In this document: positions 45,569 through 54,216 of the stretch, one piece after another | Layout of the letters: each line of letters opens with the position of its first letter | How positions within the stretch are numbered: the first letter of the stretch is position 1 | Source of the DNA: CAADGU01 sp035444285 | GTDB taxonomy: Bacteria; Chloroflexota; Anaerolineae; Promineifilales; Promineifilaceae | DNA length: 64,000 bases | Assembly: GCA_035444285.1 (NCBI GenBank) | Contig: DAOMOK010000019.1 | Span: forward strand, 1 to 64,000 | Reading direction: 5' to 3' | The notes under the pieces: generated by a model | The model's database searches: none | Seen by the model: only the letters and a program-made list of their open reading frames with translations | Told to the model about the DNA's origin: nothing | Translations under genes and position numbers: made by a program

Positions 45569-46792
45569 TTACTCCAGGCATTGCGCCAGAATATCTACGG
45601 CCGTGTCAATTTCCACCTTGTCCACCACCAGCGCCGGGGCAAAACGCAGCACATTTTCACCCGCACCAATCAGGATGAGGCCGCGTTCACGAGCGGCAGC
45701 AATGATGGGGGCGGCGGGCACGTTGAGTTCCACGCCCACCAGCAAGCCGAGGCCGCGCACGGCCGTGACCTTGTCCGATTCCAGCGTTCGTAACCGGTGC
45801 TGCAAGTATGAGCCGTGAAAGCGCACCTTCTCCAAAAACTCCGGTTGGTTGACGCGGTCAAAGACCACATTGGCGGCGGCGCACACCAGCGGCCCGGCGG
45901 CAAAGGTGCTGCCGTGGTCGCCCGGTTGCAGCGCATCCGCCACCTGTTGGGTCAGCAGCGTCGCGCCCATGGGCAGGCCACCCGCTAATGGCTTCGCCAG
46001 CGTCATGATGTCTGGCTTGACGCTGTAATTCTGGTAAGCCCATAACTTGCCGGTACGCCCCAGGCCGCACTGTACCTCGTCAAAGATGAGCAGCGCGCCC
46101 ACCTGGTCACACAGTTGCCGCAGCCCTTTCAAAAAATCAGGCGTAGCCGGGTTAACGCCGCCCTCGCCCTGCACCGGCTCCACAATGACCGCACACGTCT
46201 GCTCATCAATGACCGCCCGCGCCGACTCCAGGTCGTTGAACGTGGCAAAGGCCACATCCGGCATCAGCGGCGCAAACGGCGCCCGGTATTGCTCTTTGTA
46301 TGTGACGGAGAGCGCGCCAACGGTACGGCCGTGAAAGCCGCCACTGAAAGCCACAATTTTGGTGGGGTGAGCAGGTGAGGCGGTGATGGGATGACCGTTG
46401 TCCTCCTCTGCGCCTCTGCGTCTCTGCGTTAAAGAAAATTTCCGCGCAAACTTAATGGCGGCCTCATTGGCTTCCGCGCCGGAGTTGCAGAAGTACACCT
46501 TGTCGGCGAAGGAGCTTTCTACCAGTTTTTGCGCCAGCCGCACCTGTGGTTCGCTGTGGTACAGGTTGCTGATATGCGTCAGTTGGTGGGCTTGTGTGGC
46601 TACGGCCGTGGCCCACTCCTCGTCGCTGTGCCCCAATGCCGTCACCGCAATCCCGGACGTAAAGTCCAGGTATTCGTTACCATTGGCATCATAGAGTTTT
46701 AATCCTTTACCCTGTGTAAAGACAACCGGCGCACGGCCGTAGGTCTGTAAAATATATTGTGATTCTGCCTGAATAACTTCCTGTGTGTTCAT
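45569..46792 (-). CDS. argD: Acetylornithine aminotransferase
   Basis: PLP-dependent transfer to N-acetylglutamate semialdehyde. 407 residues. YFCNSGAEANEAAIKFARK, GGFHGRT, VIVEPVQGEGG, LIFDEVQCGLGRTG and TLAKPLAGGLPMGA (PLP Lys) are class-III motifs. An insertion of about 20 residues (TQRRRGAEEDNGHPITASP) before GGFHGRT comes from two spacer phrases. Start chosen at MNTQEV; an ATG seven codons upstream lies in a hairpin. Confidence 0.95.
   Translation of the reverse strand: MNTQEVIQAESQYILQTYGRAPVVFTQGKGLKLYDANGNEYLDFTSGIAVTALGHSDEEWATAVATQAHQLTHISNLYHSEPQVRLAQKLVESSFADKVYFCNSGAEANEAAIKFARKFSLTQRRRGAEEDNGHPITASPAHPTKIVAFSGGFHGRTVGALSVTYKEQYRAPFAPLMPDVAFATFNDLESARAVIDEQTCAVIVEPVQGEGGVNPATPDFLKGLRQLCDQVGALLIFDEVQCGLGRTGKLWAYQNYSVKPDIMTLAKPLAGGLPMGATLLTQQVADALQPGDHGSTFAAGPLVCAAANVVFDRVNQPEFLEKVRFHGSYLQHRLRTLESDKVTAVRGLGLLVGVELNVPAAPIIAAARERGLILIGAGENVLRFAPALVVDKVEIDTAVDILAQCLE
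46364..46436. repeat. Spacer phrases inserted inside argD
   Basis: GGTGAGCAGGTGAGGCGGTG and CCTCTGCGCCTCTGCGTCTC phrases lie next to each other in the coding frame. The first matches spacers and E2; the second matches argJ. Confidence 0.75.
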
Positions 46793-46804
46793 ACTTTCTC
46801 TCTT

Positions 46805-46832
46805 GTAGGGCAATTTTGCAAAATTGCCCTAC
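46805..46832. repeat. Hairpin GTAGGGCAATTTT, copy 2
   Basis: 13-bp perfect arms with loop GC, between the GNAT gene and argD. Confidence 0.85.
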
Positions 46833-46835
46833 GCC

Positions 46836-47288
46836 TCAACAACTACTCCCATCATCCACTTCAATAAAGCGCGACATGATGTGAATATCTTGCCGCAGTT
46901 GCCAGCCGGTGGCCTGCCAGAAAGCAATGCCTGTTTCGTTTTCGCCAAAGATAAAGAGGTGGCATTTGCTGATACCGATTGCTTTCAGAGCCGCCAGAGC
47001 ACGATCCACCAACTGCCTGGCAAGGCCCTGCCGCCGGTACTCCGGGTGAATGGCGACGTGATGAATGTATCCACGACGGCCGTCGTGCCCGCACAAAATC
47101 GTCCCCACCAACCGCCCCTCCGCCAGCGCCACAAAACTCATGCCAGCATTGCGTTCCAGATAAAAACGAATCGCCGCCGGCTCATCTGCACTGCTCACGC
47201 CCACCCCCGGCGTTTCCCGCCAGAGGGTGATGGCGTCCTCGTAATGATTCATTGTAAATTCAACAATTTTCGTTTCCATAGTTGTCAT
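46836..47288 (-). CDS. GNAT-family N-acetyltransferase
   Basis: 150 residues with the acetyl-CoA motif VAIHPEYRRQGLARQLV, preceded by GRRGYIHH and followed by LFIFGENETGIAFWQATGW, like RimI/YpeA acetyltransferases. It sits between argB and argD; a role in arginine synthesis is possible, but a short ArgA is already present. The start could be three codons later. Confidence 0.88.
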   Translation of the reverse strand: MTTMETKIVEFTMNHYEDAITLWRETPGVGVSSADEPAAIRFYLERNAGMSFVALAEGRLVGTILCGHDGRRGYIHHVAIHPEYRRQGLARQLVDRALAALKAIGISKCHLFIFGENETGIAFWQATGWQLRQDIHIMSRFIEVDDGSSC

Positions 47289-47345
47289 TAGTCATTAGTC
47301 ATTGGCCTAGTCCACTGCCTACTGCCTACTGCTCACTGCTCACTG
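47280..47345. repeat. Phrase repeats TCATTAGTCATTAGTCATTGG and CTGCCTACTGCTCACTG
   Basis: Tandem 7-10-base phrases fill the gap between argB and the GNAT gene. Confidence 0.7.
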
Positions 47346-47346
47346 C

Positions 47347-48102
47347 TCACTCCTCACCGATCACCGTCCCCCCGCCGCCAACCAACCCATCCAGATTCAC
47401 AATCCGCGCCTGGGGAATGCCCTGCGTCACGGCCGTACACGCCGCCCGCACTTTGGGAATCATGCCATCGGTAATCACGCCATCCGTAATCAACTGCTCT
47501 GTTTGGGCAATGGTCAGATGGGGCAGAATCGCCCTGTTTTGTAAAACGCCGGGCACATTGGAGACAAAGTTCAGCATGGTTGCGCCCAACGCTTGCGCCA
47601 CCGCCGCCGCCGCTTCATCGGCATTCACATTATACGCCTGTCCGTCTGGGCCAAGCGAGATGGGGGAGATCACGGCCGTAAACCCACCGCCGACCAACTG
47701 CTGAATCAGACCGACATTCACTTCCACAATCTCGCCCACAAAACCCAGGTCGGCGGTGGGGTGCTGCTTTTTGCGGCAGTGCAGCAGGCCACCATCCACA
47801 CCGGAAAGGCCAACGGCCGTCACCCCCGCCGCCAGCAGCGCCCGCACAATTAGCTTGTTGCTCAAGCCAGACAACACCATCTCCGCCACCCGCAGCGATT
47901 CCGCATCTGTCACCCGCAGCCCTTCCACCTTCTGCGGCATAATGCCCAACCGCCCTTGCAAATCAGCAATTGCCTTACCGCCGCCGTGGACGACTACGGC
48001 CGTTTCCCCCGTCGTTTCCTGCATTTGTTTGACGTTCTGTGCCAACCCCGCCAAAAATGCCGGGTCATCCAACTCATTCCCACCAACTTTAATTACCTGC
48101 AT
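47347..48102 (-). CDS. argB: Acetylglutamate kinase
   Basis: Phosphorylates N-acetylglutamate. 251 residues: MQVIKVGGNELDD at the N-terminus, VVVHGGGKAI, VGLSGVDGGLLHC, YNVNADEAAAAVAQAL. It lacks the N-terminal helix seen in arginine-inhibited enzymes, so it may be insensitive to arginine. GAGGTGAG precedes the ATG. Between argC and the GNAT gene. Confidence 0.95.
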   Translation of the reverse strand: MQVIKVGGNELDDPAFLAGLAQNVKQMQETTGETAVVVHGGGKAIADLQGRLGIMPQKVEGLRVTDAESLRVAEMVLSGLSNKLIVRALLAAGVTAVGLSGVDGGLLHCRKKQHPTADLGFVGEIVEVNVGLIQQLVGGGFTAVISPISLGPDGQAYNVNADEAAAAVAQALGATMLNFVSNVPGVLQNRAILPHLTIAQTEQLITDGVITDGMIPKVRAACTAVTQGIPQARIVNLDGLVGGGGTVIGEE

Positions 48103-48116
48103 CTCACCTCGGAAAT

Positions 48117-48210
48117 TATGAATTATGAATTATGAATTATGAAGAAATCAGGGTTCGCCTCTGTCACCTGTTCACCCCTTCACCCCTTCACCTGCTCACC
48201 TGCTCACAAA
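48117..48210. repeat. Phrase repeats TTATGAATTATGAATTATG and CACCTGCTCACCTGCTCAC
   Basis: Two different tandem phrases fill the argC-argB gap and run into the 3' end of argC. Confidence 0.7.
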
Positions 48211-49214
48211 AGCCCCGTCGTTTCATCCAGTCCAAAGACCACATTCATGTCCTGTACCGCCTGTCCCGCCGCGCCCTTAATCAAATTGTCAATCGCCGAG
48301 GTGATGATCAGGGTATTGCCCGCCTGCGCCAGGCCAATGACGCATTTGTTGGTGTGCGTCACGTGCGCCAGCGTTGCCAGTTTGCCCGGCGGCAGCACAC
48401 AGATAAACGGCTCATGTGCATACATCTCGGCATACAAAGCGGCTACATCACCCAACGTCCATTCACCGGCGATAGTGACATAGATAGTGGAAAGGATGCC
48501 CCGCGGCACGGGCAGCAGGTGCGGCGAGAAGATGAGCGGCGGCGCGTCTGGCTGCCACCAGTGCATCACCTGTTCCATCTCCGGCAAATGGCGGTGCGCC
48601 CGGCCAATTTTGTACGGCGCAAAATTGTCGGCCACGTTCATGAAGTGGGTAGTATCATTGGCCTGCCGCCCCGCGCCGGAGACGCCGGACTTGCTATCGG
48701 CGATGATGGGGCCGGTGAGGGGGAGATTGGCCGCCAGCAACGGCCGTAACCCCAACAACACACTCGTCGGATAACAACCGGGCACCGCTACCAGATTGGC
48801 TCCCGGTAGCTGGTCTCGCGCCCATTCGGTCAGTCCATATACGGCCGTTTCCAGCAGTTCGGGTGCAGGGTGTTCCTGCCCATACCATTGCGCGTAGACA
48901 GCAGGATCGCTCAGGCGGAAGTCGGCGCTGAGGTCAATGACCTTGCAACCAGATTGGAGGGCGCGCACGGCCGTAGCCGCCGCCGCCGCATGAGGCAGGC
49001 ACAAAAACACCACATCCACCGTATGCAAAGGTGCATCCGCCTCGTCAATCAGTGGCAGGTGAGGCGCTTGCGGATACACATCCGTCAGCCACTTACCGGC
49101 AAAACTTTGCGACGTAGCAAACTGCACCTGCACATCCGGGTGCTTCGCCAAAATCCGCACTAACTCATAGCCCGTATACCCTGTCACCCCAAAAATGCCT
49201 GCCTGAATCATCAT
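48204..49214 (-). CDS. argC: N-acetyl-gamma-glutamyl-phosphate reductase
   Basis: NADPH reduction of acetylglutamyl phosphate. 336 residues. QAGIFGVTGYTGYELVRIL, VDVVFLCLPHAAA, VAVPGCYPTSVLLGLRPL (catalytic Cys), and IGRAHRHLPEMEQ (catalytic His) are family motifs. The ATG after GGGAGA is used; a longer frame upstream crosses a hairpin. First gene of the arginine run. Confidence 0.96.
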   Translation of the reverse strand: MMIQAGIFGVTGYTGYELVRILAKHPDVQVQFATSQSFAGKWLTDVYPQAPHLPLIDEADAPLHTVDVVFLCLPHAAAAATAVRALQSGCKVIDLSADFRLSDPAVYAQWYGQEHPAPELLETAVYGLTEWARDQLPGANLVAVPGCYPTSVLLGLRPLLAANLPLTGPIIADSKSGVSGAGRQANDTTHFMNVADNFAPYKIGRAHRHLPEMEQVMHWWQPDAPPLIFSPHLLPVPRGILSTIYVTIAGEWTLGDVAALYAEMYAHEPFICVLPPGKLATLAHVTHTNKCVIGLAQAGNTLIITSAIDNLIKGAAGQAVQDMNVVFGLDETTGLL

Positions 49215-49230
49215 CTGTTCTCCCGGTGTA

Positions 49231-49297
49231 AGGGCGAGGCAGTTGGATGAAGCCTGTACACCCATAGGCAAATGGGTTTCCCAACTGCCTCGCCCCT
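49231..49297 (-). repeat. Hairpin in the argC leader
   Basis: 15-bp arms (GGGCGAGGCAGTTGG and its complement) lie between the upstream terminator and the argC start. Confidence 0.75.
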
Positions 49298-49308
49298 ACC
49301 GTTATGCC

Positions 49309-49350
49309 AAAAAAAAACCGCCAGACCCCTCAGGTGTGGGTCTGGCGGTT
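49309..49350 (-). terminator. Intrinsic terminator upstream of argC
   Basis: On the minus strand, arms ACCGCCAGACCC and GGGTCTGGCGGT with nine T after them. It ends the gntR transcript or attenuates the arg operon. Confidence 0.85.
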
Positions 49351-49566
49351 GTCATGTCATCGTATCTCGTGTGAAACTCAGGCAACCTCAAAATCCAGAC
49401 CTATGGTCTGGCTACGACGGCGGAAAAAACGAGGCGCGTTATTGTTCACAAAATTTCTCATCGTGCGCAGAAATGTAACAAAGAAACAGGTAACGTCAAT
49501 AGCGATTGTGAAATTCAGACAATACCGCCAAAAAACTCCCGGTACAGTTGGGCAAATTGCCCCGCA
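49351..49566. other. Intergenic region upstream of the arginine cluster
   Basis: No gene seen. An arg promoter probably lies here, but I cannot mark it or an ARG box with confidence. Confidence 0.4.
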
Positions 49567-50367
49567 TTATGATGCAACAGCGATATGCGGTATTTCTCCA
49601 ACTGGGGTTTGGCGCATGGCGGTTTCGGCTTCGGGCGGCAGGGCCATGCGCGTGCGCATTTGCGAGCGCGCCTGTTCGGGATCACGTGAAGCCACGGCCG
49701 TCACCAATGTCTGGAAAAAGTCGGCTTCTCGCTGGCGGGCCGCTTCCAGGGTTGTTGCTGGCTCTTCCCAATAACGCAAATTGCGCAGCGCCAATAGTGG
49801 CTGCACTAACAATTGCAGAACCCGGTTATGGCTCATTTGAAAAAGCGCCTGGATCACTTCCCGCCCGCTGGCCCACATGCGTTGCTGTTCTGCTTCCGGC
49901 ATGGCATCGGCCGACCACCAGGCGGCGAGAATCTCGTCAATCACCTGCAAATTACGCGCAACCAGTTCGCGCAGGGCCACGATTTCTTCATCGCTGGCCT
50001 GCACAGCCGCCAGCGCACACACCTCCGGCAGCAGAAGCTGCTCAAACTGCTCCACATCCCAAACGGTGGCATCTACCCGGCGCAGCGCCAGCAGCAGAGC
50101 ATCGCCAAAAGCGGCGATGGGCGAATGGGTCACAAATACACCACGGCCGTGTTGGGCTTCCACCAGACCGCGCGCAGCCAACATGCGGGTGGCGTCACGC
50201 ACCACCGCCCGGCTAACGCCAAAGGCTTCGGCCAATTCTGGTTCGGTGGGCAGCGCCGCGCCAGGTTCAAATTCGCCATTCAAAATAGACTCTTTGATCG
50301 TATCGGCCACCTGCTCGGCCAGGGTTTGTTTTTTAACTGACTTCAGAAAGGGCGTTTTCTGGTTCAT
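49567..50367 (-). CDS. GntR/FadR-family transcription regulator
   Basis: 266 residues: N-terminal winged helix (LAEQVADTIKESILNGEFEPGAALPTE, DATRMLAARGLVEAQHGRGVFV) and an all-helical FCD effector domain. Starts inside the 3' end of the MFS gene (35-base overlap), so the two are co-transcribed, and a palindrome before the MFS gene is its likely operator. The ATG after AGGA is used; a TTG nine codons earlier is possible. Confidence 0.93.
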   Translation of the reverse strand: MNQKTPFLKSVKKQTLAEQVADTIKESILNGEFEPGAALPTEPELAEAFGVSRAVVRDATRMLAARGLVEAQHGRGVFVTHSPIAAFGDALLLALRRVDATVWDVEQFEQLLLPEVCALAAVQASDEEIVALRELVARNLQVIDEILAAWWSADAMPEAEQQRMWASGREVIQALFQMSHNRVLQLLVQPLLALRNLRYWEEPATTLEAARQREADFFQTLVTAVASRDPEQARSQMRTRMALPPEAETAMRQTPVGEIPHIAVAS

Positions 50368-51625
50368 ATCGGGTTTCCTGTTGTCGTCTGTCAATCAGGA
50401 TGTAGAGGCCAGATGATACCACGACAACCAGACCGGCGACCATCCAGGCGGCGCTGATGGACTGTTGTTCGGCCAGATAACCGAGCAGGATGCTGCCCAG
50501 CATGGCCCCGGCGTAACCGGCCAATGATTGCACCGAAAGCATGGCCGAACGGCGCGCCGCCGGAATTTCGCGGTTGATCAGGGTGGCGTGCGGGGAATTG
50601 ATCAGCCCCATATTGAAGTAGGTCAGCCAGAAGAAGAGGGCCGCCAGGGGCACGGCCGTTTGCCCGGCCAACACCAGCAGCGACAGCCCAAACAATCCCT
50701 GGGCCAGCGCCGCCACCAGCGCATATCGTTGTCGCAGCCAGCGCGTCAGCGGCGTAGCCGCCATATTCCCGGCCATACCCACGCCAAAACTGGCAGCCAT
50801 TAACACGCCGAAATAGAGACTGTTTTCGGCTGCGCCACCCAGCAGCGTGGCAAAACGCGGCTGCCAGAACGTTTCCAGGGCGACCATGGCCAGCCCACCA
50901 GCCGCCGTTGTCGCCAGCAGCAACCCAATGGTGCTGTTGCGGCGGCTGAGCTGCACCGCGTCACGCAGGATAAGCGGCATTTGCCGGAATCCACCACGCC
51001 AGCTATTTTCGGCGCCTTCCGGTTGTTTCTCGTGTACGGCCGTCGTCACCACCCCCATCAGGATCAGTTTGAGTACCAGTGAAACCAAAACAGGCATGGC
51101 TAACGGGGTGAGCACGGCCGTGCCATCCGCCGGCAGTCCGGCAAAAAGCTGAGGTATCGCCGATCCGGCGAGCGTGCCCATGCCCAGCGCCAGCAAGGAG
51201 ACGGTACCGGCTTTGGCCAGCGCTGGTTGCAGGTCAATCTCAGGGTCGGCCGCCTGCAAGGCATCCACAAACCACGCTTCCAGCGCGCCCGACGCCAGCG
51301 CCCGGCTAACGCCATACAGCGCCCAGCCCACCACCAGCAGGGGGAAGGTAAAAGTGAACAGGTGGATGACGCCGGTCAGGGCCATGAGGCCATAGGCCAG
51401 CAGCGTCACCCGTTTACGGCCGACGGCATCTGCCAGACCGCCGGTGGGCACTTCCAGCAGGACAATGGTGGCCGAGTAAACGGCCATCGCCAGCCCAATT
51501 TCAAAGAGGGTGATCCCCCGCGCCTGGTAAAGCAAGATGGAGAGGGCCAGGGGCAGGGCCGTGGCCAGCCAGAAGAGAAATAAAACGAGATTGTAGGCCC
51601 ATTGAATAGATTTTACGCTTCTCAT
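50333..51625 (-). CDS. Major facilitator superfamily transporter
   Basis: 430 residues, twelve predicted spans. The loop 2-3 motif GGLADAVGRKRVTLL is the MFS signature. It starts RSVKSIQWAYNLVLFLFW. Possibly a drug or metabolite exporter; the substrate is unknown. Controlled with the overlapping GntR regulator. Confidence 0.92.
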   Translation of the reverse strand: MRSVKSIQWAYNLVLFLFWLATALPLALSILLYQARGITLFEIGLAMAVYSATIVLLEVPTGGLADAVGRKRVTLLAYGLMALTGVIHLFTFTFPLLVVGWALYGVSRALASGALEAWFVDALQAADPEIDLQPALAKAGTVSLLALGMGTLAGSAIPQLFAGLPADGTAVLTPLAMPVLVSLVLKLILMGVVTTAVHEKQPEGAENSWRGGFRQMPLILRDAVQLSRRNSTIGLLLATTAAGGLAMVALETFWQPRFATLLGGAAENSLYFGVLMAASFGVGMAGNMAATPLTRWLRQRYALVAALAQGLFGLSLLVLAGQTAVPLAALFFWLTYFNMGLINSPHATLINREIPAARRSAMLSVQSLAGYAGAMLGSILLGYLAEQQSISAAWMVAGLVVVVSSGLYILIDRRQQETRYEPENALSEVS

Positions 51626-51632
51626 AACACCT

Positions 51633-51665
51633 CATCATGTCATCAGGTCATATGATGACATGATG
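51633..51665 (-). promoter_or_regulatory. Operator palindrome upstream of MFS/GntR operon
   Basis: 13-base perfect arms CATCATGTCATCA and TGATGACATGATG with a 7-base spacer, eight bases before the MFS start. The position fits autorepression by the GntR-type regulator. Confidence 0.65.
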
Positions 51666-51715
51666 TATTTTAGATCAGACCAGGCTGCCTGTCAAGGTCC
51701 ATATGGGTTTTGCAG

Positions 51716-51744
51716 TTGACAAACTAATAGATTTAGTATATAAA
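51716..51744 (+). promoter_or_regulatory. Strong promoter of the MBL-TetR-YrdB operon
   Basis: TTGACA and TATAAA with exactly 17 bp between them, about 33 bases before the start codon. Confidence 0.8.
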
Positions 51745-51759
51745 CTAATTATATTAGTT
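51723..51759 (+). promoter_or_regulatory. ACTAAT operator cluster
   Basis: AACTAAT-TAT-ATTAGTT (51743-51759) is a perfect dyad, TTAGT-N6-ACTAA (51733-51748) overlaps it, and ACTAAT-AGA-TTTAGT (51723-51737) is imperfect. They cover the promoter -10 region and fit a TetR-type repressor, encoded second in the operon. Confidence 0.65.
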
Positions 51760-51776
51760 ATTCGGAGGATGTAACA

Positions 51777-52481
51777 ATGAAAATCACTCAGTATGGCGAA
51801 AATTTGTGGCAGTTGACCCGAATGGGCATGTTTAACTGCTACCTGGTGGCTGAGGCCGATGGCCTGACGTTGGTTGACACTGGCATGAGCGGCAGCGGCA
51901 AGGGGATTTTGCAGGCAGCACAGGGTCTTGGGCTGCCAATTAAGCGGGTGACGTTGACTCATGCACACGCCGACCATGCCGGTTCGCTGGACGAGGTATG
52001 CGGCCAACTGGCGGGGGTTGAGGTGGCTTTGGCGGCACGCACGGCCGTGTTCCTGCAAGGTCAGCGCGACCTGGAACCAGACGAACCCCAGGCCAAACTG
52101 CGCGGCGGTTTTATTAAAAGCGCCACCCAGCCTACCCGAAAGCTGCAATCGGGCGACATGCTTGGCTCGCTGCGGGTGGTGGCGGCCCCCGGGCACACGC
52201 CAGACCAGATTGCCTTTTATGATGAACGGGACGGGACGTTGATTGCCGGGGATGCCTTTCAAACGATGGGCGGCACGGCCGTTGCCGGCATCATGCGCTG
52301 GTCATTCCCTTTTCCGGCGATGGCGACCTGGCATTTACCGACGGCGCTGGCTACGGCCGTGGCCTTACGCGCCCTCAATCCCACCCGCCTGGCGGTGGGG
52401 CACGGCCGTGTGCTGGCAGACCCACTACCGGCGATGGTGGCGGCCATTCACGTGGCGGAGGCAAAGGTCAATGAGCGGTAA
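51777..52481 (+). CDS. Metallo-beta-lactamase-fold hydrolase
   Basis: 234 residues with the dinuclear zinc motif THAHADHAG, VVAAPGHTPDQIAF, LIAGDAF and VGHGRVL at the C-terminal His. Typical of the glyoxalase-II-like branch; substrate unknown. CGGAGG stands before the ATG. First gene of an operon with a TetR regulator and a YrdB-like membrane protein. Confidence 0.92.
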   Translation: MKITQYGENLWQLTRMGMFNCYLVAEADGLTLVDTGMSGSGKGILQAAQGLGLPIKRVTLTHAHADHAGSLDEVCGQLAGVEVALAARTAVFLQGQRDLEPDEPQAKLRGGFIKSATQPTRKLQSGDMLGSLRVVAAPGHTPDQIAFYDERDGTLIAGDAFQTMGGTAVAGIMRWSFPFPAMATWHLPTALATAVALRALNPTRLAVGHGRVLADPLPAMVAAIHVAEAKVNER

Positions 52482-53043
52482 ACGTCGCTGGCTTAATCGG
52501 GAATTGGTGATCAACCGGGCGGTGGCTATGGCCGATGAGGCGGGCAGCGTCACGGCCGTCTCCCTCACCGCTCTGGCCGAGAGCCTGGATGTGCGTGTGC
52601 CCTCGCTCTACAACCACGTTGCCAGCCTGGAAGATTTGCAGCATGGCATGGCGGTTGCCGGGGTGCGGCTGCTGCTGGATGAATTGCGGCGGGCGACCAA
52701 TGGGTTGGTAGCACGGCCGTCGCTGGAAGCCATGGCCCACGCTTACCGCCAGTTTGCCCTGGCCCACCCCGGCATCTACCCGCTGACCATTCGCGCCCCC
52801 GAACCGGATGACGCCGAATTGGGCGCATTGGCGCAGGAATTGGTGCAAATGCTGCTGCTGGTCTGGGCAACCGTGGGGTTGACGGGCGACGACGCCCTGC
52901 ACGCCACTCGCGGCTTCCGGGCTGTGCTGCATGGTTTCACTGCGCTGGAAATGGCCGAAGGCTACAGGCTGTCTCTGGGTCGTGACGAAAGTTTTCAACG
53001 TCTGGTAGCGGCTTATCTGGACGGCGTTATACGAGGGAAATGA
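52471..53043 (+). CDS. TetR-family transcription regulator
   Basis: 190 residues. N-terminal helix-turn-helix (INRAVAMADEAG, TALAESLDVRVPSLYNHV) and a helical ligand-binding C-terminus of the WHG/TetR_C_33 type (HPGIYPLTIRAPEPDDAE). It overlaps the hydrolase gene by 11 bp and the following gene by four. Likely autorepressor through the ACTAAT dyads. A longer frame upstream is a shadow of the hydrolase gene. Confidence 0.92.
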   Translation: MSGKRRWLNRELVINRAVAMADEAGSVTAVSLTALAESLDVRVPSLYNHVASLEDLQHGMAVAGVRLLLDELRRATNGLVARPSLEAMAHAYRQFALAHPGIYPLTIRAPEPDDAELGALAQELVQMLLLVWATVGLTGDDALHATRGFRAVLHGFTALEMAEGYRLSLGRDESFQRLVAAYLDGVIRGK

Positions 53044-53390
53044 TGAGTGCATTGCGCATAATCAACATGACAATTCGGTTCGTGCTGGAACTCTGTATGC
53101 TGGCGGCATTGGCCTATGGGGGGTTTCAACTGGAAGGCGGCTGGCCCCTGCGCTTGCTGGTAGGCATTGGCGCGCCGCTGCTGGCGGCGACAGTATGGGG
53201 TTTGCTCATTGCCCCCAAAGCCAAACGGCGATTGGCTGACCCCTGGCGGTTTATGGTGGAGTTAGTGCTGTTTGTTTTAGCTGCGGCAGCATTGATGGCA
53301 GTGGCACGGCCGTTACTGGCTGCCCTTCTCCTGGTTGTCTATCTGATCAACCGCCTGTTGATACTCTTGTGGGGTGAAGAAATCGCCTAA
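53040..53390 (+). CDS. YrdB-like (DUF2568) membrane protein
   Basis: 116 residues with four spans; YGGFQLEGGWPLRLLVGIGAP and FMVELVLFVLAAAAL are typical. Function unknown. Coupled to the TetR gene by an ATGATGA overlap. Confidence 0.88.
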   Translation: MMSALRIINMTIRFVLELCMLAALAYGGFQLEGGWPLRLLVGIGAPLLAATVWGLLIAPKAKRRLADPWRFMVELVLFVLAAAALMAVARPLLAALLLVVYLINRLLILLWGEEIA

Positions 53391-53445
53391 ACCGGCCATC
53401 CCCCTATCTTGGGCGGACTTGCCGTGTGGCATTGACCCCGGTGGA

Positions 53446-54165
53446 TCAATGGCTGTTTTGATAGGCGTTACCGGTCAGCAGGGGCGCGACGTCGCTCACA
53501 TTTAGCTGGCTGGCAAGCTGCACATCATCGGCAAAACCCCGGCCAATCAGTTCTTTGCCGGAGCCGCAGCGGTGCAGAATGTCGGGTAGATGGGGTTGGG
53601 CGTGGTGGAAGGCGGCAACGGCCGTGTCTGCCTCCGGCGAGCGTGTCCCGGTGAGGTGGGCGATGATGGCCCCGGCCCCCAACAAATCTTCCAGGCTGGG
53701 GCGCAGCAGCCCACCCGGCCAGCGTTCCCCGGCGGCGATGACGCTGATGCGTTGGCCGTGTTGTTGGGCGCTGGCGGCGACGGCCGTGGCGTTGCGCAAA
53801 CAGCCCGCCAGTGTGGGTGTATTACCTGTGGACAGGGAGAGGGTGGAGCCATTGGGCGAGGGCAGCACCAGCCGGGTACCGGCGGGAACGTTCAGCAGCG
53901 AGGTGGGGGAGAGGGAATACGCGGTGTCTTGTTGACGCTTGTGGCTGGCGTAAAGCGCGTTTTGGCTGTGGGCAAAAGCGGGCAGCGCTTCTGCCTCACC
54001 CCGGTAGGGCAGCACCAGCCCGCCGCGCCCCACCACAATATCTACGCAGGTGGTGAAGGAAAGTACATCCACAATCACCATCACGTCGCTGACGGGTAGC
54101 AGCGCCTCTAATCCAGATAGCCCCCATTCAAAGCGGATGTCATAGTCGTTTTGGTTGAAATACAC
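53446..54165 (-). CDS. ComB-like 2-phosphosulfolactate phosphatase family protein
   Basis: 239 residues with VMVIVDVLSFTTCVD, LVLPSPNGSTLS, GCLRNATAVA and VIAAGERWPGG, the ComB core. In methanogens ComB acts in coenzyme M synthesis; many bacterial members have no defined role, and no other sulfolactate gene is here. Confidence 0.88.
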   Translation of the reverse strand: MYFNQNDYDIRFEWGLSGLEALLPVSDVMVIVDVLSFTTCVDIVVGRGGLVLPYRGEAEALPAFAHSQNALYASHKRQQDTAYSLSPTSLLNVPAGTRLVLPSPNGSTLSLSTGNTPTLAGCLRNATAVAASAQQHGQRISVIAAGERWPGGLLRPSLEDLLGAGAIIAHLTGTRSPEADTAVAAFHHAQPHLPDILHRCGSGKELIGRGFADDVQLASQLNVSDVAPLLTGNAYQNSH

Positions 54166-54216
54166 GGCCGTTTAACCCTCTTGATTCAAGAATTTCAGCA
54201 TAAGAGGTTCCCCCCT

